45,002 nucleotides of DNA from Metabacillus arenae (GTDB lineage: Bacteria > Bacillota > Bacilli > Bacillales > Bacillaceae), in NCBI RefSeq assembly GCF_014773385.1, contig NZ_JACXAI010000048.1, forward strand, positions 1-45,002, in the 5' to 3' direction. Positions within the stretch are counted from its first letter, which is position 1, and every line of letters starts with the position of its first letter. Below, one piece after another: positions 1 through 8,155 of this stretch. The position numbers were made by a program, and so were the translations under genes. The notes beneath the pieces are model-generated. The model had not been told where the DNA came from, did no database searches, and saw only the letters and a program-made list of their open reading frames with translations.

Positions 1-48
1 ATCATCTACAATCTCAAAGGTGAAGAAGAAAATGAAATATTGCGATAA
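1..48 (+). CDS. C-terminal end of an unidentified gene (partial)
   Basis: The first 48 bases read in frame 1 as IIYNLKGEEENEILR followed by TAA, so a plus-strand gene probably enters from the left edge. Only 15 residues are visible, with an acidic GEEENE stretch near the end. That is too little to name the family. It could be a chance open frame, but the frame is open to the very edge of the window and no other gene occupies this space. Confidence 0.4.
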   Translation: MIYNLKGEEENEILR

Positions 49-59
49 ACAAAGAAAAT

Positions 60-420
60 AAAAGTTTGTGTCTAAAATAAGGGGTCTAAACCGAGTTCTC
101 TCTATAATTAACCTCATATACTATGTTACTGTCCAGGTCAGACATTTTTCTTTTCGTATGAAAGGATTTTTTATCCAGATCTTGACTTTTTCTTGCTGGA
201 TAGAAAATTTACTGGCCGAAATAATATTTTATGAGCATGATCCTCTGGTTACTGGCCAGGTTGGAAATTATTCTGTCCTTATAGAGGGTTTACTAGCAGG
301 TTCCGGTTTTTTCTGTCCCGGCAAAAGCTATACTTGCCGATAAAGGATTAAATGGGACAGGTCTCTTGCTTCTGCCGATCATGATACCTCTACAGGGTAA
401 ACTTTTTCTATTTCATCTTA
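60..420. other. Gene-free region with degenerate short repeats
   Basis: No convincing gene lies here. A GTG-started open frame at 68-343 has no ribosome binding site and encodes an unlikely hydrophobic mix. The text contains recurring short words (TACTGGCC twice, TTCTGTCC twice, TCCAG with a spaced CTGGA), which looks like a decayed tandem array similar in style to the arrays at 15285 and 25780. Confidence 0.35.
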
Positions 421-421
421 T

Positions 422-450
422 AAAAAAAAGCCGACCCATCTGGATCTGCT
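422..450 (-). terminator. Rho-independent terminator after manA
   Basis: On minus, an AGC-A-GATCC arm (one mismatch) pairs with GGGTC-G-GCT around an AGAT loop, and is followed directly by eight T. It begins about 10 bases after the manA stop and should end the fructokinase-manA transcript. Confidence 0.7.
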
Positions 451-459
451 CCTCTTGTC

Positions 460-1404
460 TTATATATGAGAAACAATCAATTCACATTCCCCATCCAATT
501 TAAATCCGCCAAAGCCGGCTGGCAAAATAAAATGAGTTCCTTTTTCAAAATCAAAGGATTCTTCCGATGTTATTAGCTTACCGCTTCCCTTAATCACACT
601 TACGAGCATGAAGGGATGATCTTGGTTAAAGGCTGCTTCACCATGTACACTCCATTTGTATACAGAGAAAAAGTCAGATTTTACAAATGTTGTGATTTCT
701 GCATTTTCTACTTGCTCAATTTGCTGATTGCTCGTACCGTCCACATGAGGAATTGTCGTGACATCAATTGCTTTTTCCAGGTGAAGCTCGCGTTTATTCC
801 CGTCTTGACCGATGCGATCATAATCGTATACGCGGTATGTGGTGTCAGAGCTTTGTTGTGTTTCTAGTACAAGTGTGCCTTCACAAAGTGCATGGATTGT
901 TCCGCTTGGGACATAGAAGAAGTCGCCTGGTTTGATTTTTAGACGGCGTAACAAGTTATCCCACTGACCGTTTTCAATCATGCTAACGAGCTCTTCCTTT
1001 GATTTCGCATTGTGACCGTAGATTAATTCAGCTTCTTCTTTACAATCGATGATATACCAGCATTCTGTTTTACCGAGCTCTCCGTTTTCGTTCTTTTTGG
1101 CGTAGTCATCCCCTGGATGAACCTGAACGGAAAGGTCTGCGCCTGCATCTAATATTTTTGTTAATAATGGAAAAACGTTCCCTTCAGTGTGGGCAAATAA
1201 TTCAGGATGTTCTTTCCAAAGCTGGTCCAGTGTTTTCCCCTTGAATTCACCGTTTTTGATAACGGATGGACCGTTTGGATGAGCAGAAATCGCCCAGCAT
1301 TCACCTGTATGGTCATTAGGTATGTCATATCCAAATTGTTCTTTAAGTGTAGTTCCGCCCCAGATTCTTTCTTTAAATAGCGGTTTTAAAAATAAGGGTT
1401 GCAT
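460..1404 (-). CDS. manA: Mannose-6-phosphate isomerase, class I
   Basis: This cytoplasmic zinc enzyme interconverts mannose-6-phosphate and fructose-6-phosphate. At 314 residues it has the usual size of the short Bacillus ManA/GmuF proteins. Predicted zinc ligands are visible: H96 in VQVHPGDD, E114 in GKTECW and H171 in VPSGTIHAL. The cupin core and the conserved RVYDYDR segment (about 181-187) are intact. The gene starts 7 bases after the stop of the fructokinase gene, so the two are cotranscribed. The same pairing occurs in the B. subtilis glucomannan operon (gmuE-gmuF). Together they would feed mannose and fructose phosphates into glycolysis. No mannanase or PTS gene is visible here, so the physiological sugar source is unknown. 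Confidence 0.93.
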   Translation of the reverse strand: MQPLFLKPLFKERIWGGTTLKEQFGYDIPNDHTGECWAISAHPNGPSVIKNGEFKGKTLDQLWKEHPELFAHTEGNVFPLLTKILDAGADLSVQVHPGDDYAKKNENGELGKTECWYIIDCKEEAELIYGHNAKSKEELVSMIENGQWDNLLRRLKIKPGDFFYVPSGTIHALCEGTLVLETQQSSDTTYRVYDYDRIGQDGNKRELHLEKAIDVTTIPHVDGTSNQQIEQVENAEITTFVKSDFFSVYKWSVHGEAAFNQDHPFMLVSVIKGSGKLITSEESFDFEKGTHFILPAGFGGFKLDGECELIVSHI

Positions 1405-1411
1405 GTATGAA

Positions 1412-2317
1412 TTACCCCCTAGCCGTTAAGCCGTTGGCAGCTTTCTCTTCTAATGCCAGTTTTCCAAGCAAGAGCGATCCTGTGATTCCTGCGTTGTCTC
1501 CAAGGCCTGGTGATACGATATACTCATCAATTTTTTCACTCAGCTCCGGATAAGGGACATAATCATTTAATAATGTTTTAACATAGTTATGGATGAGTGG
1601 GAACAGCTGCTTTTGCTTCATAACCCCTCCGCCGAGGATGATCTTTTTAGGAGAAAGGATGACAATGTACTGGACTAATGCTTGGGCAATATAATAGGCT
1701 TGCATTTCCCAAACCTCTGTCCGCTCTGCTAAAGCAAGTCCATTTTCTCCCCACCTTGCTTCAATAGCTGGACCTGCTGCAAGACCTTCCAAACAGTCTT
1801 TATGATAAGGACATTTCCCTTCATAAGTGTCGTCAGCATGGCGTCTAACGATAACATGTCCCATTTCAGGGTGAGACAGGCCTTGAAGAAGCTGGCCATT
1901 CACGACAGCACCAGCTCCGATGCCTGTACCAACAGTGATATAAAGACAGGAATCCAAGCCTTTTGCAGCCCCAAGAGCCGCCTCACCAAGAGCCGCTGCA
2001 TTAACGTCTGTATTAAAGCCAACCGGAACTTGGAATCTTTCCTCTATCGCTTTGACAAATGGATAATTTTTCCAAGGGGTCTTCGGTGTTTCAGTTATAT
2101 TCCCATAGGACGGGCTTTTTTTATTTATTTCGATTGGACCAAATGTGCCAATCCCAATCGCTTTTAGTTCAAACTGCTGAAAAAAATCAAACACTTGTCC
2201 CATTGTTTCCTCTGGAATGGTCGTTGGGATTTGGACCCGATCAATAATTTTTCCATTTTCATCACTAATTGCACAAACAAATTTCGTTCCACCTGCTTCT
2301 ATTCCTCCGTAATACAT
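1412..2317 (-). CDS. gmuE: ROK-family fructokinase (GmuE/ScrK type)
   Basis: An ATP-dependent sugar kinase of 301 residues, most likely fructokinase, phosphorylating fructose at C6. The N-terminal GIEAGGTK is the ROK phosphate-binding motif, and D104 in FNTDVNAAALGEA is the likely catalytic base. The ROK zinc site is present: H154, C169, H172 and C175 in GKCPYHKDC. The sequence closely resembles B. subtilis YdhR/GmuE from memory. Translation starts at an ATG preceded by AAAGGAGG. A TTGACT at 2370-2375 on minus is a possible -35, but no good -10 follows at standard spacing. It forms a two-gene operon with manA. Substrate preference among hexoses cannot be proved from sequence. Confidence 0.9.
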   Translation of the reverse strand: MYYGGIEAGGTKFVCAISDENGKIIDRVQIPTTIPEETMGQVFDFFQQFELKAIGIGTFGPIEINKKSPSYGNITETPKTPWKNYPFVKAIEERFQVPVGFNTDVNAAALGEAALGAAKGLDSCLYITVGTGIGAGAVVNGQLLQGLSHPEMGHVIVRRHADDTYEGKCPYHKDCLEGLAAGPAIEARWGENGLALAERTEVWEMQAYYIAQALVQYIVILSPKKIILGGGVMKQKQLFPLIHNYVKTLLNDYVPYPELSEKIDEYIVSPGLGDNAGITGSLLLGKLALEEKAANGLTARG

Positions 2318-2938
2318 TAAAATCCTCCTTTTGGGCCTTTGTATAAATTAATTTAATGGTGTCTTATTTAGTCAACTTGCTAGATTGTTCTTTAAGAGGG
2401 TGCCATCATTATTTTCAGACATTTTTCATTGTCTATAGTTTAATCTACCACTATTAACATTCAAATTTTCTAATCTCTTTTTGAACGAAAACTGTAAAGC
2501 AGTACTAGAACTTCAGCGACATACACCCGGTCAAGCTGGAATGATGTTTTTTTAAAACTTCTTGACCGATTCATGAGACCTAGGGGCGGATGGAGCCTGT
2601 CAGGCAAAGATGTCAAGTCCTGTCCGTCGGACTGTACAACGATAATCTCACTTTAATACTTTAATTAACTTAAACTTTCAGATCCTATTAGAAAGGGGTT
2701 ACATAGTTTACATCATTATTTTATTGTACAGGAATATGAGAAGGATTGTAATTCCCTTTTTATTGTTTTTCTCTGGAAATTGCCTGCTTAAATACAGTTG
2801 TGCTTTTCTTTATTAAGGATATATGAGAAAAATGATACCGATTTTCTTAGTTTGGTTTCCTGTAATCAGAATTTCGTGCCAATTTCCAGAGATTTTTGTA
2901 CAAATAATATTATTTTCAAGCCTTCCTATGAGAATGTC
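2318..2938. other. Gene-free region between fructokinase and gene remnant
   Basis: Besides the degraded hairpin repeat at about 2505-2700, no gene or RNA is recognisable. A frame at 2823-3014 on plus lacks a ribosome binding site and overlaps the minus-strand remnant. Confidence 0.4.
2505..2700. repeat. Divergent copy of a dispersed hairpin repeat (copy E)
   Basis: The segment CTTCTTGACCGATT, then ATGAGACCTAGGGGCG and ATGGAGCCTG, follows in order the right arm of the hairpin element at 25404-25535. Beyond it, both copies share ACAACGA and then TTAATACTTTAATTAA plus TTAAACTTTC. Homology therefore extends about 50 bases past the hairpin. The copy is clearly decayed; its ends are approximate. 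Confidence 0.5.
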
Positions 2939-3076
2939 CTATTTATTAGCTGAACTTCCATCATCTGAGTCAAGCTGGTCTAACTTGTCGTCTTCTTGTG
3001 CCAGTTCGAGCTGATAAACTCCTGGACAGCCGCTTTGACTTCCTTTTTCTATTCCAAGAATTTCATACCAAACTAA
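2939..3076 (-). pseudogene. Possible 3' remnant of a lost gene
   Basis: A 45-codon frame ends with TAG at 2941-2939 and is open from just after a TAA. It contains no ATG, GTG or TTG start. The translation begins LVWYEILGIEKGSQSGCPG and ends with a strongly acidic, Ser-rich tail (DKLDQLDSDDGSSANK), which looks like a genuine protein C-terminus. This suggests the tail of a gene whose 5' part was deleted. I do not recognise the family; the frame could also be chance. Confidence 0.3.
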
Positions 3077-3166
3077 TTAATTTATAAGGTCTTGCTGACA
3101 AAAGAGTTATTGATGGTTATGTTTTAACTTAGAATTTTTTAAGGATTCGACGAATAAAAAGCTAAA

Positions 3167-3196
3167 AAACCACCAACTTTTGTTTGTTAGTGGTTT
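3167..3196 (-). terminator. Terminator after the small lipoprotein gene
   Basis: Arms ACCACTAAC and GTTGGTGGT (minus strand, one G-T pair), extended by A-T pairs, surround an 8-base loop and are followed by TTTTTAGC. It lies 17 bases after the lipoprotein stop. Confidence 0.7.
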
Positions 3197-3212
3197 CATT
3201 TATTAACTATTC

Positions 3213-3515
3213 TTATTCTAATGTTAATACGATTTCTTTGCTGTTTTTCGTTATTGTTCTTTTAAACTCTTGAAAAGGATATCCAGGATCCTTACGAACT
3301 CCGAATGTATAGTTGCCTTCTTTTAAAATTATAGTGACCTTACCGTATTCATCTGTTAAATTCGCTTTACCGTTTATATAAGCAGAAGATGAGTTAAAAT
3401 CTACCACAGTCTCTTCAATAGGTTGTCCTTTTTCATTTTCTACAATAAAGTCAACTCCAAATTTTTCGTTAGAACAACCATTAAGAAAGATATACAATAA
3501 GAAAAGTGAATACAT
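3213..3515 (-). CDS. Small putative lipoprotein with carboxypeptidase-regulatory-like fold
   Basis: The N-terminus (MYSLFLLYIFLNGCSNEK) has a short hydrophobic stretch and a lipobox-like LNGC, so the mature protein is probably lipid-anchored at C14. The rest (about 86 residues) reads like a small beta-sandwich domain with a GxPIEETVV start and TDEYGKVTIILKEGNYTF. This resembles domains that decorate surface proteins; no enzyme motif is seen. The annotated ATG has a weak AAGG six bases upstream. In frame upstream lies CTG-ATA-AAA-AGG-CGA-ACA, preceded by AGGTGAT, which would add LIKRRT and give a better positively charged signal-peptide start. Single-gene unit with its own terminator. Function unknown. 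Confidence 0.6.
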   Translation of the reverse strand: MYSLFLLYIFLNGCSNEKFGVDFIVENEKGQPIEETVVDFNSSSAYINGKANLTDEYGKVTIILKEGNYTFGVRKDPGYPFQEFKRTITKNSKEIVLTLE

Positions 3516-3589
3516 TGTTCGCCTTTTTATCAGAAGGGATCACCTTCTATTTTTACAGCACAGAAAAACAACTATCTAAATTTGTCCTT

Positions 3590-4576
3590 CTATTTATTAT
3601 CCGCCGGAAAAACAAGTCCCATTTGACTGCGTGCTTCATCCATGATTTTGGCCGTTATCATAGAATGTTCAAATGAGTTTATTTTGGATTCTGTTTGTCC
3701 ATTTTTAATAAGTTCAATAAATTCTTTTGCTTCATAATACATGCTGCTAAATGTTTGGTTAGCTGTGATGTCTTCGGTACTGCCGTCTCTGTAGCGGATT
3801 TCTACTTTTCCTGGTGTGTTGATTTGATCAATGATAATATTGCCGTCTTCCCCTTGAATTTCAGTAGGCAGATGGGAATTTGTGATTTTGGAATACATCA
3901 CGACCGCGTCATGGTCACCATAGTTTACGAGGAGGCTTCCTTCGCCATCTACACCAGATTCAAGCATAATGCCATTCGCTTTCACACTTTTCGGCTCCCC
4001 AAATAGTACGGTCATTGGGTATAAACAATAAATTCCGATGTCCATCAATGCACCGTTTGAAAATTTCGGGTTAAACGCGTTAAGGACGGTCCCTTCCTTG
4101 TAAGCGTCATATCGGGAAGAATATTGGCAGTAGCTTGCAAAATAACGGCGAACCTTGCCAATTTTATGCAGCTTTTCTTGAATGGCTTTGAAATTTGGGA
4201 GTAACGTTGTTTTTAAAGCTTCCATTAATAAAACCTTGTTTTCCTTAGCTGCATTGATCATATGACTAAGCTCTTCTGAGTTCGATGCAATTGGCTTTTC
4301 ACATAAAACACGCTTGCCATGGTTCAAAAAAATTACAGCCTGCTCTGCATGGAAAGAGTTTGGGCTTGCGATATAGACTGCGTCTATTGCATCACTTTTT
4401 GCCATTTCTTGAAGATCTGTAAAAGTGGTAGAGAGCCCAAATTTTGAAGCAAATTCCTGTGCACGATCTAGTGTCCGTGAGTAAACTGCTGAAAGCTGGA
4501 AGTCTTCGTGTTCACTAGCTGCTTTAATAAAGGATTCTGTGATCCAGTTTGTTCCTACGATTCCGAAACGAATCAT
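3590..4576 (-). CDS. Gfo/Idh/MocA-family NAD(P)-dependent oxidoreductase
   Basis: A dehydrogenase of about 328 residues with an N-terminal Rossmann domain starting RFGIVGTNWITE and the family's EKPIA motif (LCEKPIASNSEE, about residues 90-101). The C-terminal half is the usual substrate-binding alpha/beta domain. It resembles B. subtilis YulF and probably oxidises or reduces a sugar, inositol or related polyol; the substrate cannot be read from sequence. I chose the ATG at 4576 because AGAGGTGAT lies five bases upstream. An in-frame GTG nine bases earlier falls inside that ribosome binding site. It is unlinked by operon structure to the sugar-acid transporter upstream, from which a terminator separates it. 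Confidence 0.85.
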   Translation of the reverse strand: MIRFGIVGTNWITESFIKAASEHEDFQLSAVYSRTLDRAQEFASKFGLSTTFTDLQEMAKSDAIDAVYIASPNSFHAEQAVIFLNHGKRVLCEKPIASNSEELSHMINAAKENKVLLMEALKTTLLPNFKAIQEKLHKIGKVRRYFASYCQYSSRYDAYKEGTVLNAFNPKFSNGALMDIGIYCLYPMTVLFGEPKSVKANGIMLESGVDGEGSLLVNYGDHDAVVMYSKITNSHLPTEIQGEDGNIIIDQINTPGKVEIRYRDGSTEDITANQTFSSMYYEAKEFIELIKNGQTESKINSFEHSMITAKIMDEARSQMGLVFPADNK

Positions 4577-5222
4577 TTTTATCACCTCTAAGTTTCATTG
4601 TCCGCTTCTATTTTATCATGGTGCAAATGTTATTAGCTGTGGAAACATTATTCTTGCAATCGAAAAGTACAATTAATGTTATTATTTATTACATCATAAA
4701 GTTATCATATCTAACATTTCAAAAAAATATGTTAGATAATCTCCCCAAAATGCTTACAAGTCTTTTTTAATCCTGTATGGTTATAGTATCAAAGGCAAAG
4801 GGGTTGTCAAAATGAAAAAATCTGAAATGGGATTTCTTACATTTTTAGTGTTATCAGTTAAAATTGCATTCACTTTCTGATACTCAATAGACACCCACAA
4901 TTCTTTCCTTCTTATTAAAGCGTTTAATCTGTTGATTGGTATTAAACCTTGAACTTGAAGCTATGTATATCGCTTACAAATTTAGTTAACATAAAGTGTC
5001 TTTTGAGTATGAAAAAAAGGATCTTCAAATCGAAGATCCTTTTTTACTTTAAGATCATAATCATTTTCTTATATGATTCTATTTTTACGAGTATCTCTAC
5101 TTATATTCTGTTTTTATCACACTCTTACATTCATATATTCATGCTGAGTATTTAATTATTCTACATGAAATCCCTTTCAAAAGGCGGAATTTATAAAGAA
5201 TCACAGCTTCAAATCTATTATA
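4577..5222. other. Gene-free region with a hairpin and a small open frame
   Basis: This gap holds three things. A 10-base perfect inverted repeat (TATCTAACAT/ATGTTAGATA, 4708-4717 and 4729-4738) lies upstream of the dehydrogenase and could be an operator. A 22-codon frame at 4812-4880 (MKKSEMGFLTFLVLSVKIAF...) has an AAAGGGG site before its ATG and may be the decayed start of a membrane protein. A strong terminator lies at 5012-5045. Confidence 0.4.
5012..5045. terminator. Bidirectional rho-independent terminator
   Basis: A perfect GGATCTTC/GAAGATCC stem with a five-base loop is flanked by seven A on the left and six T on the right, so it can work on both strands. It most likely ends the sugar-acid operon, whose last gene stops at 5223. 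Confidence 0.85.
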
Positions 5223-6482
5223 TTAATTTATGACTTCTTTTGGTTCTTTCAAGAATACCCCATAGGAGATAGCCCCAATTAGAAGGAAGCCTGCTCCTAG
5301 CAAGAATACATTATTAAAGCTTCCTGTTTGATCTAATATTATTCCTGTCATAATCGGAGCAAGAGCTGCACCTAGAAAGCCTCCGAAATTTTGTATGGCT
5401 CCTAAGGAAGAAACTTGATTACTTGGAGCAATATCAGCAGCCAGCGTCCAAATAACACCTGATGGCAGCTGTGAAGCAAAATAACCAACAGACAATAAAA
5501 CAATACATACCACCGTATTTTCAATAAACGGAATTGGGGCAACAGATGCAGCAGCTAATATCGCGCCACCTACAATAGGAACTTTACGGGAAGTTACTGG
5601 TTGGACACCTTTACGAATGAATGAATCAGAAATAATTCCACCAAGCAGGACTCCAATAATTCCGGCAATAAACGGAATAGACGCAATGAAACCGGTTTCT
5701 TTTAAGCTGAATCCTTGTTCAATTTCTAAATAGCTCGGTAACCAAGTTAAATATACCCAAATCGTAAACATAATACCAAAGTTACCGATTACCATAAACC
5801 AAGTTGTTTTTTGCTTGAATAATTCTCCCCAAGTTGCTTGTTTTTCTTTTTTTATTTCCTCTTGCTGCACTTCATTTTTAATCATATTTCTTTCTGTTTC
5901 TGTTGGATTGCGGTACAATTTCACCCAAACAATCATGACCAATATTCCGAATGCCCCTACGATGATGAACATGCCTCTCCAGCTCATGGTCAACATTAAT
6001 ACTGTAAGTAATGGAGGAGCAATGGCATTGGCTATTTGTGAACCCGTATTAATAATGGAGGTTGGTAATCCTCGTTCTTTTTTAGCGAACCATGTTTCTG
6101 TTACTTTTAATCCAGATGTAAAGAATGGAGATTCTGCTACTCCAAGTACAACCCGTAAGGCATAGAATAATGAATATGAATTAGCAAAAGCAAAAAGAAC
6201 AGTTGCTAGTGACCATAGTCCTGAAGCCCACGCGAACATTTTTTTTGGACCAAATTTATCAACCAGCCAGCCTGCTGGAAGATTAGCTAATGCATATGGC
6301 CATAAAAATGCTGATAATAGAAAACCCATTTGAGTTTGTGATAATCCAAATTCCTCTGCAATCGTTGTATTAGCAATACTTAAGGTTGATCTGTCTAGAT
6401 AATTTACTACAGCTCCAATTAAAAGAAGAATAATAAATCCCCAACGCAAACCTGCTTTTTTTTGTGAATTGTCTTTATTCAT
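5223..6482 (-). CDS. MFS transporter, anion:cation symporter family (sugar acid)
   Basis: A 12-helix major facilitator protein of about 419 residues. LDRSTLSIANTTIAEEFGLS, followed by AGWLVDKFGPKK in the first cytoplasmic loop, is typical of the ACS family that imports hexuronates, glucarate, galactarate or galactonate with protons. The KDPG aldolase and IclR regulator next door support a sugar-acid substrate. I prefer the ATG at 6482: GGGAG lies nine bases upstream, whereas it directly abuts the in-frame ATG at 6491. It is the last gene of a minus-strand unit iclR-aldolase-transporter, although a cre box and an inverted repeat in the 107-base gap suggest it also has its own promoter. Exact substrate unknown. 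Confidence 0.85.
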   Translation of the reverse strand: MNKDNSQKKAGLRWGFIILLLIGAVVNYLDRSTLSIANTTIAEEFGLSQTQMGFLLSAFLWPYALANLPAGWLVDKFGPKKMFAWASGLWSLATVLFAFANSYSLFYALRVVLGVAESPFFTSGLKVTETWFAKKERGLPTSIINTGSQIANAIAPPLLTVLMLTMSWRGMFIIVGAFGILVMIVWVKLYRNPTETERNMIKNEVQQEEIKKEKQATWGELFKQKTTWFMVIGNFGIMFTIWVYLTWLPSYLEIEQGFSLKETGFIASIPFIAGIIGVLLGGIISDSFIRKGVQPVTSRKVPIVGGAILAAASVAPIPFIENTVVCIVLLSVGYFASQLPSGVIWTLAADIAPSNQVSSLGAIQNFGGFLGAALAPIMTGIILDQTGSFNNVFLLGAGFLLIGAISYGVFLKEPKEVIN

Positions 6483-6507
6483 GATGCTCATCTCCCTAAA
6501 CCCTTAA

Positions 6508-6521
6508 TGATAGCGCTATCT
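6508..6521. promoter_or_regulatory. cre box (CcpA site) before the MFS gene
   Basis: TGATAGCGCTATCT matches the Bacillus cre consensus TGWAARCGYTWNCW at 13 of 14 positions and is centred on a perfect GATAGCGCTATC palindrome. It lies 26 bases upstream of the transporter start and predicts glucose repression. Confidence 0.7.
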
Positions 6522-6553
6522 AAAAATAGTATAAAAAATAACTAGTTTCAGAT

Positions 6554-6582
6554 TATCCGAAACCTTTACAATCTCGGATAAC
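6554..6582. promoter_or_regulatory. Inverted repeat between aldolase and transporter
   Basis: TTATCCGA (6554-6561) and TCGGATAA (6575-6582) form an 8-base perfect inverted repeat with a 13-base spacer just after the aldolase stop. It has no T-run on either side, so it is a poor terminator. An operator or mRNA-processing hairpin is possible. Confidence 0.35.
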
Positions 6583-6589
6583 CTATCAT

Positions 6590-7234
6590 TTAAATGTTAT
6601 TTGCATTTGAAACAGCCTGAAGAAATTCTCTTGCTGCAAGCGTTACTTTCTCGTAGTCTCCATCCTGCTGTGCTGCTTTTGTAATATAACTGCCGACACC
6701 TACTGCTACACAGCCAGCCTTAAGCCACTCACCTGCATTTTGCGGTGTGACTCCTCCTGTAGGGACTATGGCAGCCTGTGATAAAGGAGCCTTCACGGTT
6801 TTAACATATCCAGGACCGACGAATTCAGCAGGGAATAATTTCACTACATCTGCTCCAGCTTCCATCGTTTCAACGATTTCAGTTGGAGTAAAAGCTCCGC
6901 TTACTGTTACTGCTTGATATCTATTTGCCATCTTAAGCATTTCTGGGTTCAACTGCGGACTAACCAATAATTCAGCTCCAGCCAATAAGGCAGCATTCGC
7001 TGTTTCACTGTCGAGAATCGTTCCAGCACCAATTAGTACATCTTCATATTTGTTAGATAATTTTCTTATAATTCCCAAGGCATTTGGTACACTCATCGTG
7101 ATTTCAAGAACTTTGATTCCGCCTTTAATTGCTGCTTCTGCTACATTCATTGCCTCTTCTTCGTCATCAAGTCGAACGATTAGTACGATACCTGTCTCAG
7201 AGATTTTCCTTAAGTTGCTATATTTCTTCCACAT
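6590..7234 (-). CDS. kdgA: KDPG/KHG aldolase (Eda/KdgA family)
   Basis: A class I aldolase of 214 residues that splits 2-keto-3-deoxy-6-phosphogluconate into pyruvate and glyceraldehyde-3-phosphate (and may also cleave 4-hydroxy-2-oxoglutarate). The Schiff-base lysine is K132 in VVKLFPAE, and E45 in LEITMS is the expected general acid/base. GAGTILD, SPQLNPEM, SGAFTPTE and the phosphate-binding PTGGV are all present. I start at the ATG at 7234 because TTGGAGG lies seven bases upstream; a longer frame would run back into iclR. The gene begins 22 bases after the iclR stop, so the two are cotranscribed. It is the last step of hexuronate/sugar-acid breakdown; the dehydratase and isomerase genes must lie elsewhere. 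Confidence 0.92.
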   Translation of the reverse strand: MWKKYSNLRKISETGIVLIVRLDDEEEAMNVAEAAIKGGIKVLEITMSVPNALGIIRKLSNKYEDVLIGAGTILDSETANAALLAGAELLVSPQLNPEMLKMANRYQAVTVSGAFTPTEIVETMEAGADVVKLFPAEFVGPGYVKTVKAPLSQAAIVPTGGVTPQNAGEWLKAGCVAVGVGSYITKAAQQDGDYEKVTLAAREFLQAVSNANNI

Positions 7235-7256
7235 ATCATTGCCTCCAATAAATTTG

Positions 7257-8042
7257 CTAAATGTATAATCGGTCACCTTTGTATCCTAGTTTCTTTGAAA
7301 TTTCTAAAGCCGTTTTTTGAAGAAGCTCAACGATCATTTTTTTTCTTTCTTCATTCATGCCGTTAAATGAACTTGCCACACTGATAGATGCAACTGGTTG
7401 ATTCCATTGATCAAAGATTGCAGAACCCAAACAATACATTTCAATATTGTCCTCTCTATCATCAATAGAGTAACCTCTAACTCGAATATCTCTCATATCT
7501 TCCAAAATATCTGGAATTGTTACTTTCGAATATTCTGTCTTTCTGGCAATCTCCCCGTTTTCAAGGATAAATTTAATTTTCTCATCAGAAAATGCAGCTA
7601 ACAGTGCTTTCCCTAGTCCAGTTGTATGCATATACCTTCTAGATCCCAGCTTTGCAGTTGGCCGCATGATAGAATGGCTCTCTGCCTTATCTAAGTAAAC
7701 AATTTTCCCCCTGTCTTCTGTTCCTAGAAAAACAGTACTTCCAATTAATCTATTTAATTCCTGGATCGGCTGTCTTGCCTGAGTTGTGACATCACTGTTC
7801 GAGAGATAAGCACTTCCTACCTCAAATGCTCTAAGCCCTAAACGGTACGTTTTCAATCTAGCATCATCAATCTCAATAAACCCTTTAACTAAAAGTGTTT
7901 GTACTAATTCAAACCCACTGCTCTTAGGAAAATTGAGTTCTTGACAAATTTCATTTAGGGTTAATGGTGCTTCGCTCTTGGCAAGCAACATAAGTAAATC
8001 AACAACACGTTCAGCAGATTTATTCATTTTAATCGCTTTCAT
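7257..8042 (-). CDS. IclR-family transcriptional regulator (KdgR-like)
   Basis: 261 residues: an N-terminal winged helix-turn-helix (about 1-70, with LNEICQELNFPKSSGFELVQTL as recognition region) and a C-terminal IclR effector domain (about 80-255; TGLGKALLA and RGYSIDDREDNIEMYCLGSAI are typical). This family usually represses and is released by a sugar acid such as KDG. AAAGGAGG precedes the ATG. It is first in a minus-strand unit with the aldolase and transporter. Two palindromic GTTC...GAAC boxes lie between its start and a likely promoter, so it probably represses itself. A third, perfect box lies before the divergent kinase gene. Confidence 0.88.
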   Translation of the reverse strand: MKAIKMNKSAERVVDLLMLLAKSEAPLTLNEICQELNFPKSSGFELVQTLLVKGFIEIDDARLKTYRLGLRAFEVGSAYLSNSDVTTQARQPIQELNRLIGSTVFLGTEDRGKIVYLDKAESHSIMRPTAKLGSRRYMHTTGLGKALLAAFSDEKIKFILENGEIARKTEYSKVTIPDILEDMRDIRVRGYSIDDREDNIEMYCLGSAIFDQWNQPVASISVASSFNGMNEERKKMIVELLQKTALEISKKLGYKGDRLYI

Positions 8043-8057
8043 TAAGTACCTCCTTTA

Positions 8058-8073
8058 GTTCACATATGCGAAC
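8058..8073. promoter_or_regulatory. Probable IclR operator 1
   Basis: GTTCACATATGCGAAC is a 16-base palindrome with one mismatch, 15 bases upstream of the iclR start codon. It matches in length and sequence the perfect box at 8215. Confidence 0.7.
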
Positions 8074-8076
8074 ATT

Positions 8077-8092
8077 GTTCACTTAATTGAAC
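8077..8092. promoter_or_regulatory. Probable IclR operator 2
   Basis: GTTCACTTAATTGAAC is a weaker copy, with its outer GTTCA/TGAAC arms conserved. It starts 19 bases from operator 1, close to two helical turns, which would suit cooperative binding downstream of the -10 of iclR. Confidence 0.6.
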
Positions 8093-8101
8093 TTCCAGTT
8101 A

Positions 8102-8130
8102 ACCTTAGCAAATTAAATATTCCCTGTCAA
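8102..8130 (-). promoter_or_regulatory. Candidate promoter of the iclR unit
   Basis: On minus, a perfect TTGACA (8125-8130) is followed after 17 bases by TAAGGT (8102-8107), a weak -10. Both operators lie just downstream, which fits repression by blocking elongation or promoter clearance. Confidence 0.45.
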
Positions 8131-8155
8131 TAAATTATAAATCAAAACTTTATCG

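Noticed and set aside
68-343. GTG-started 91-codon frame on plus
   Set aside because: No ribosome binding site, mixed hydrophobic composition and location in repetitive text.
616-867. Plus-strand frame inside manA
   Set aside because: Antisense shadow of a strongly supported gene.
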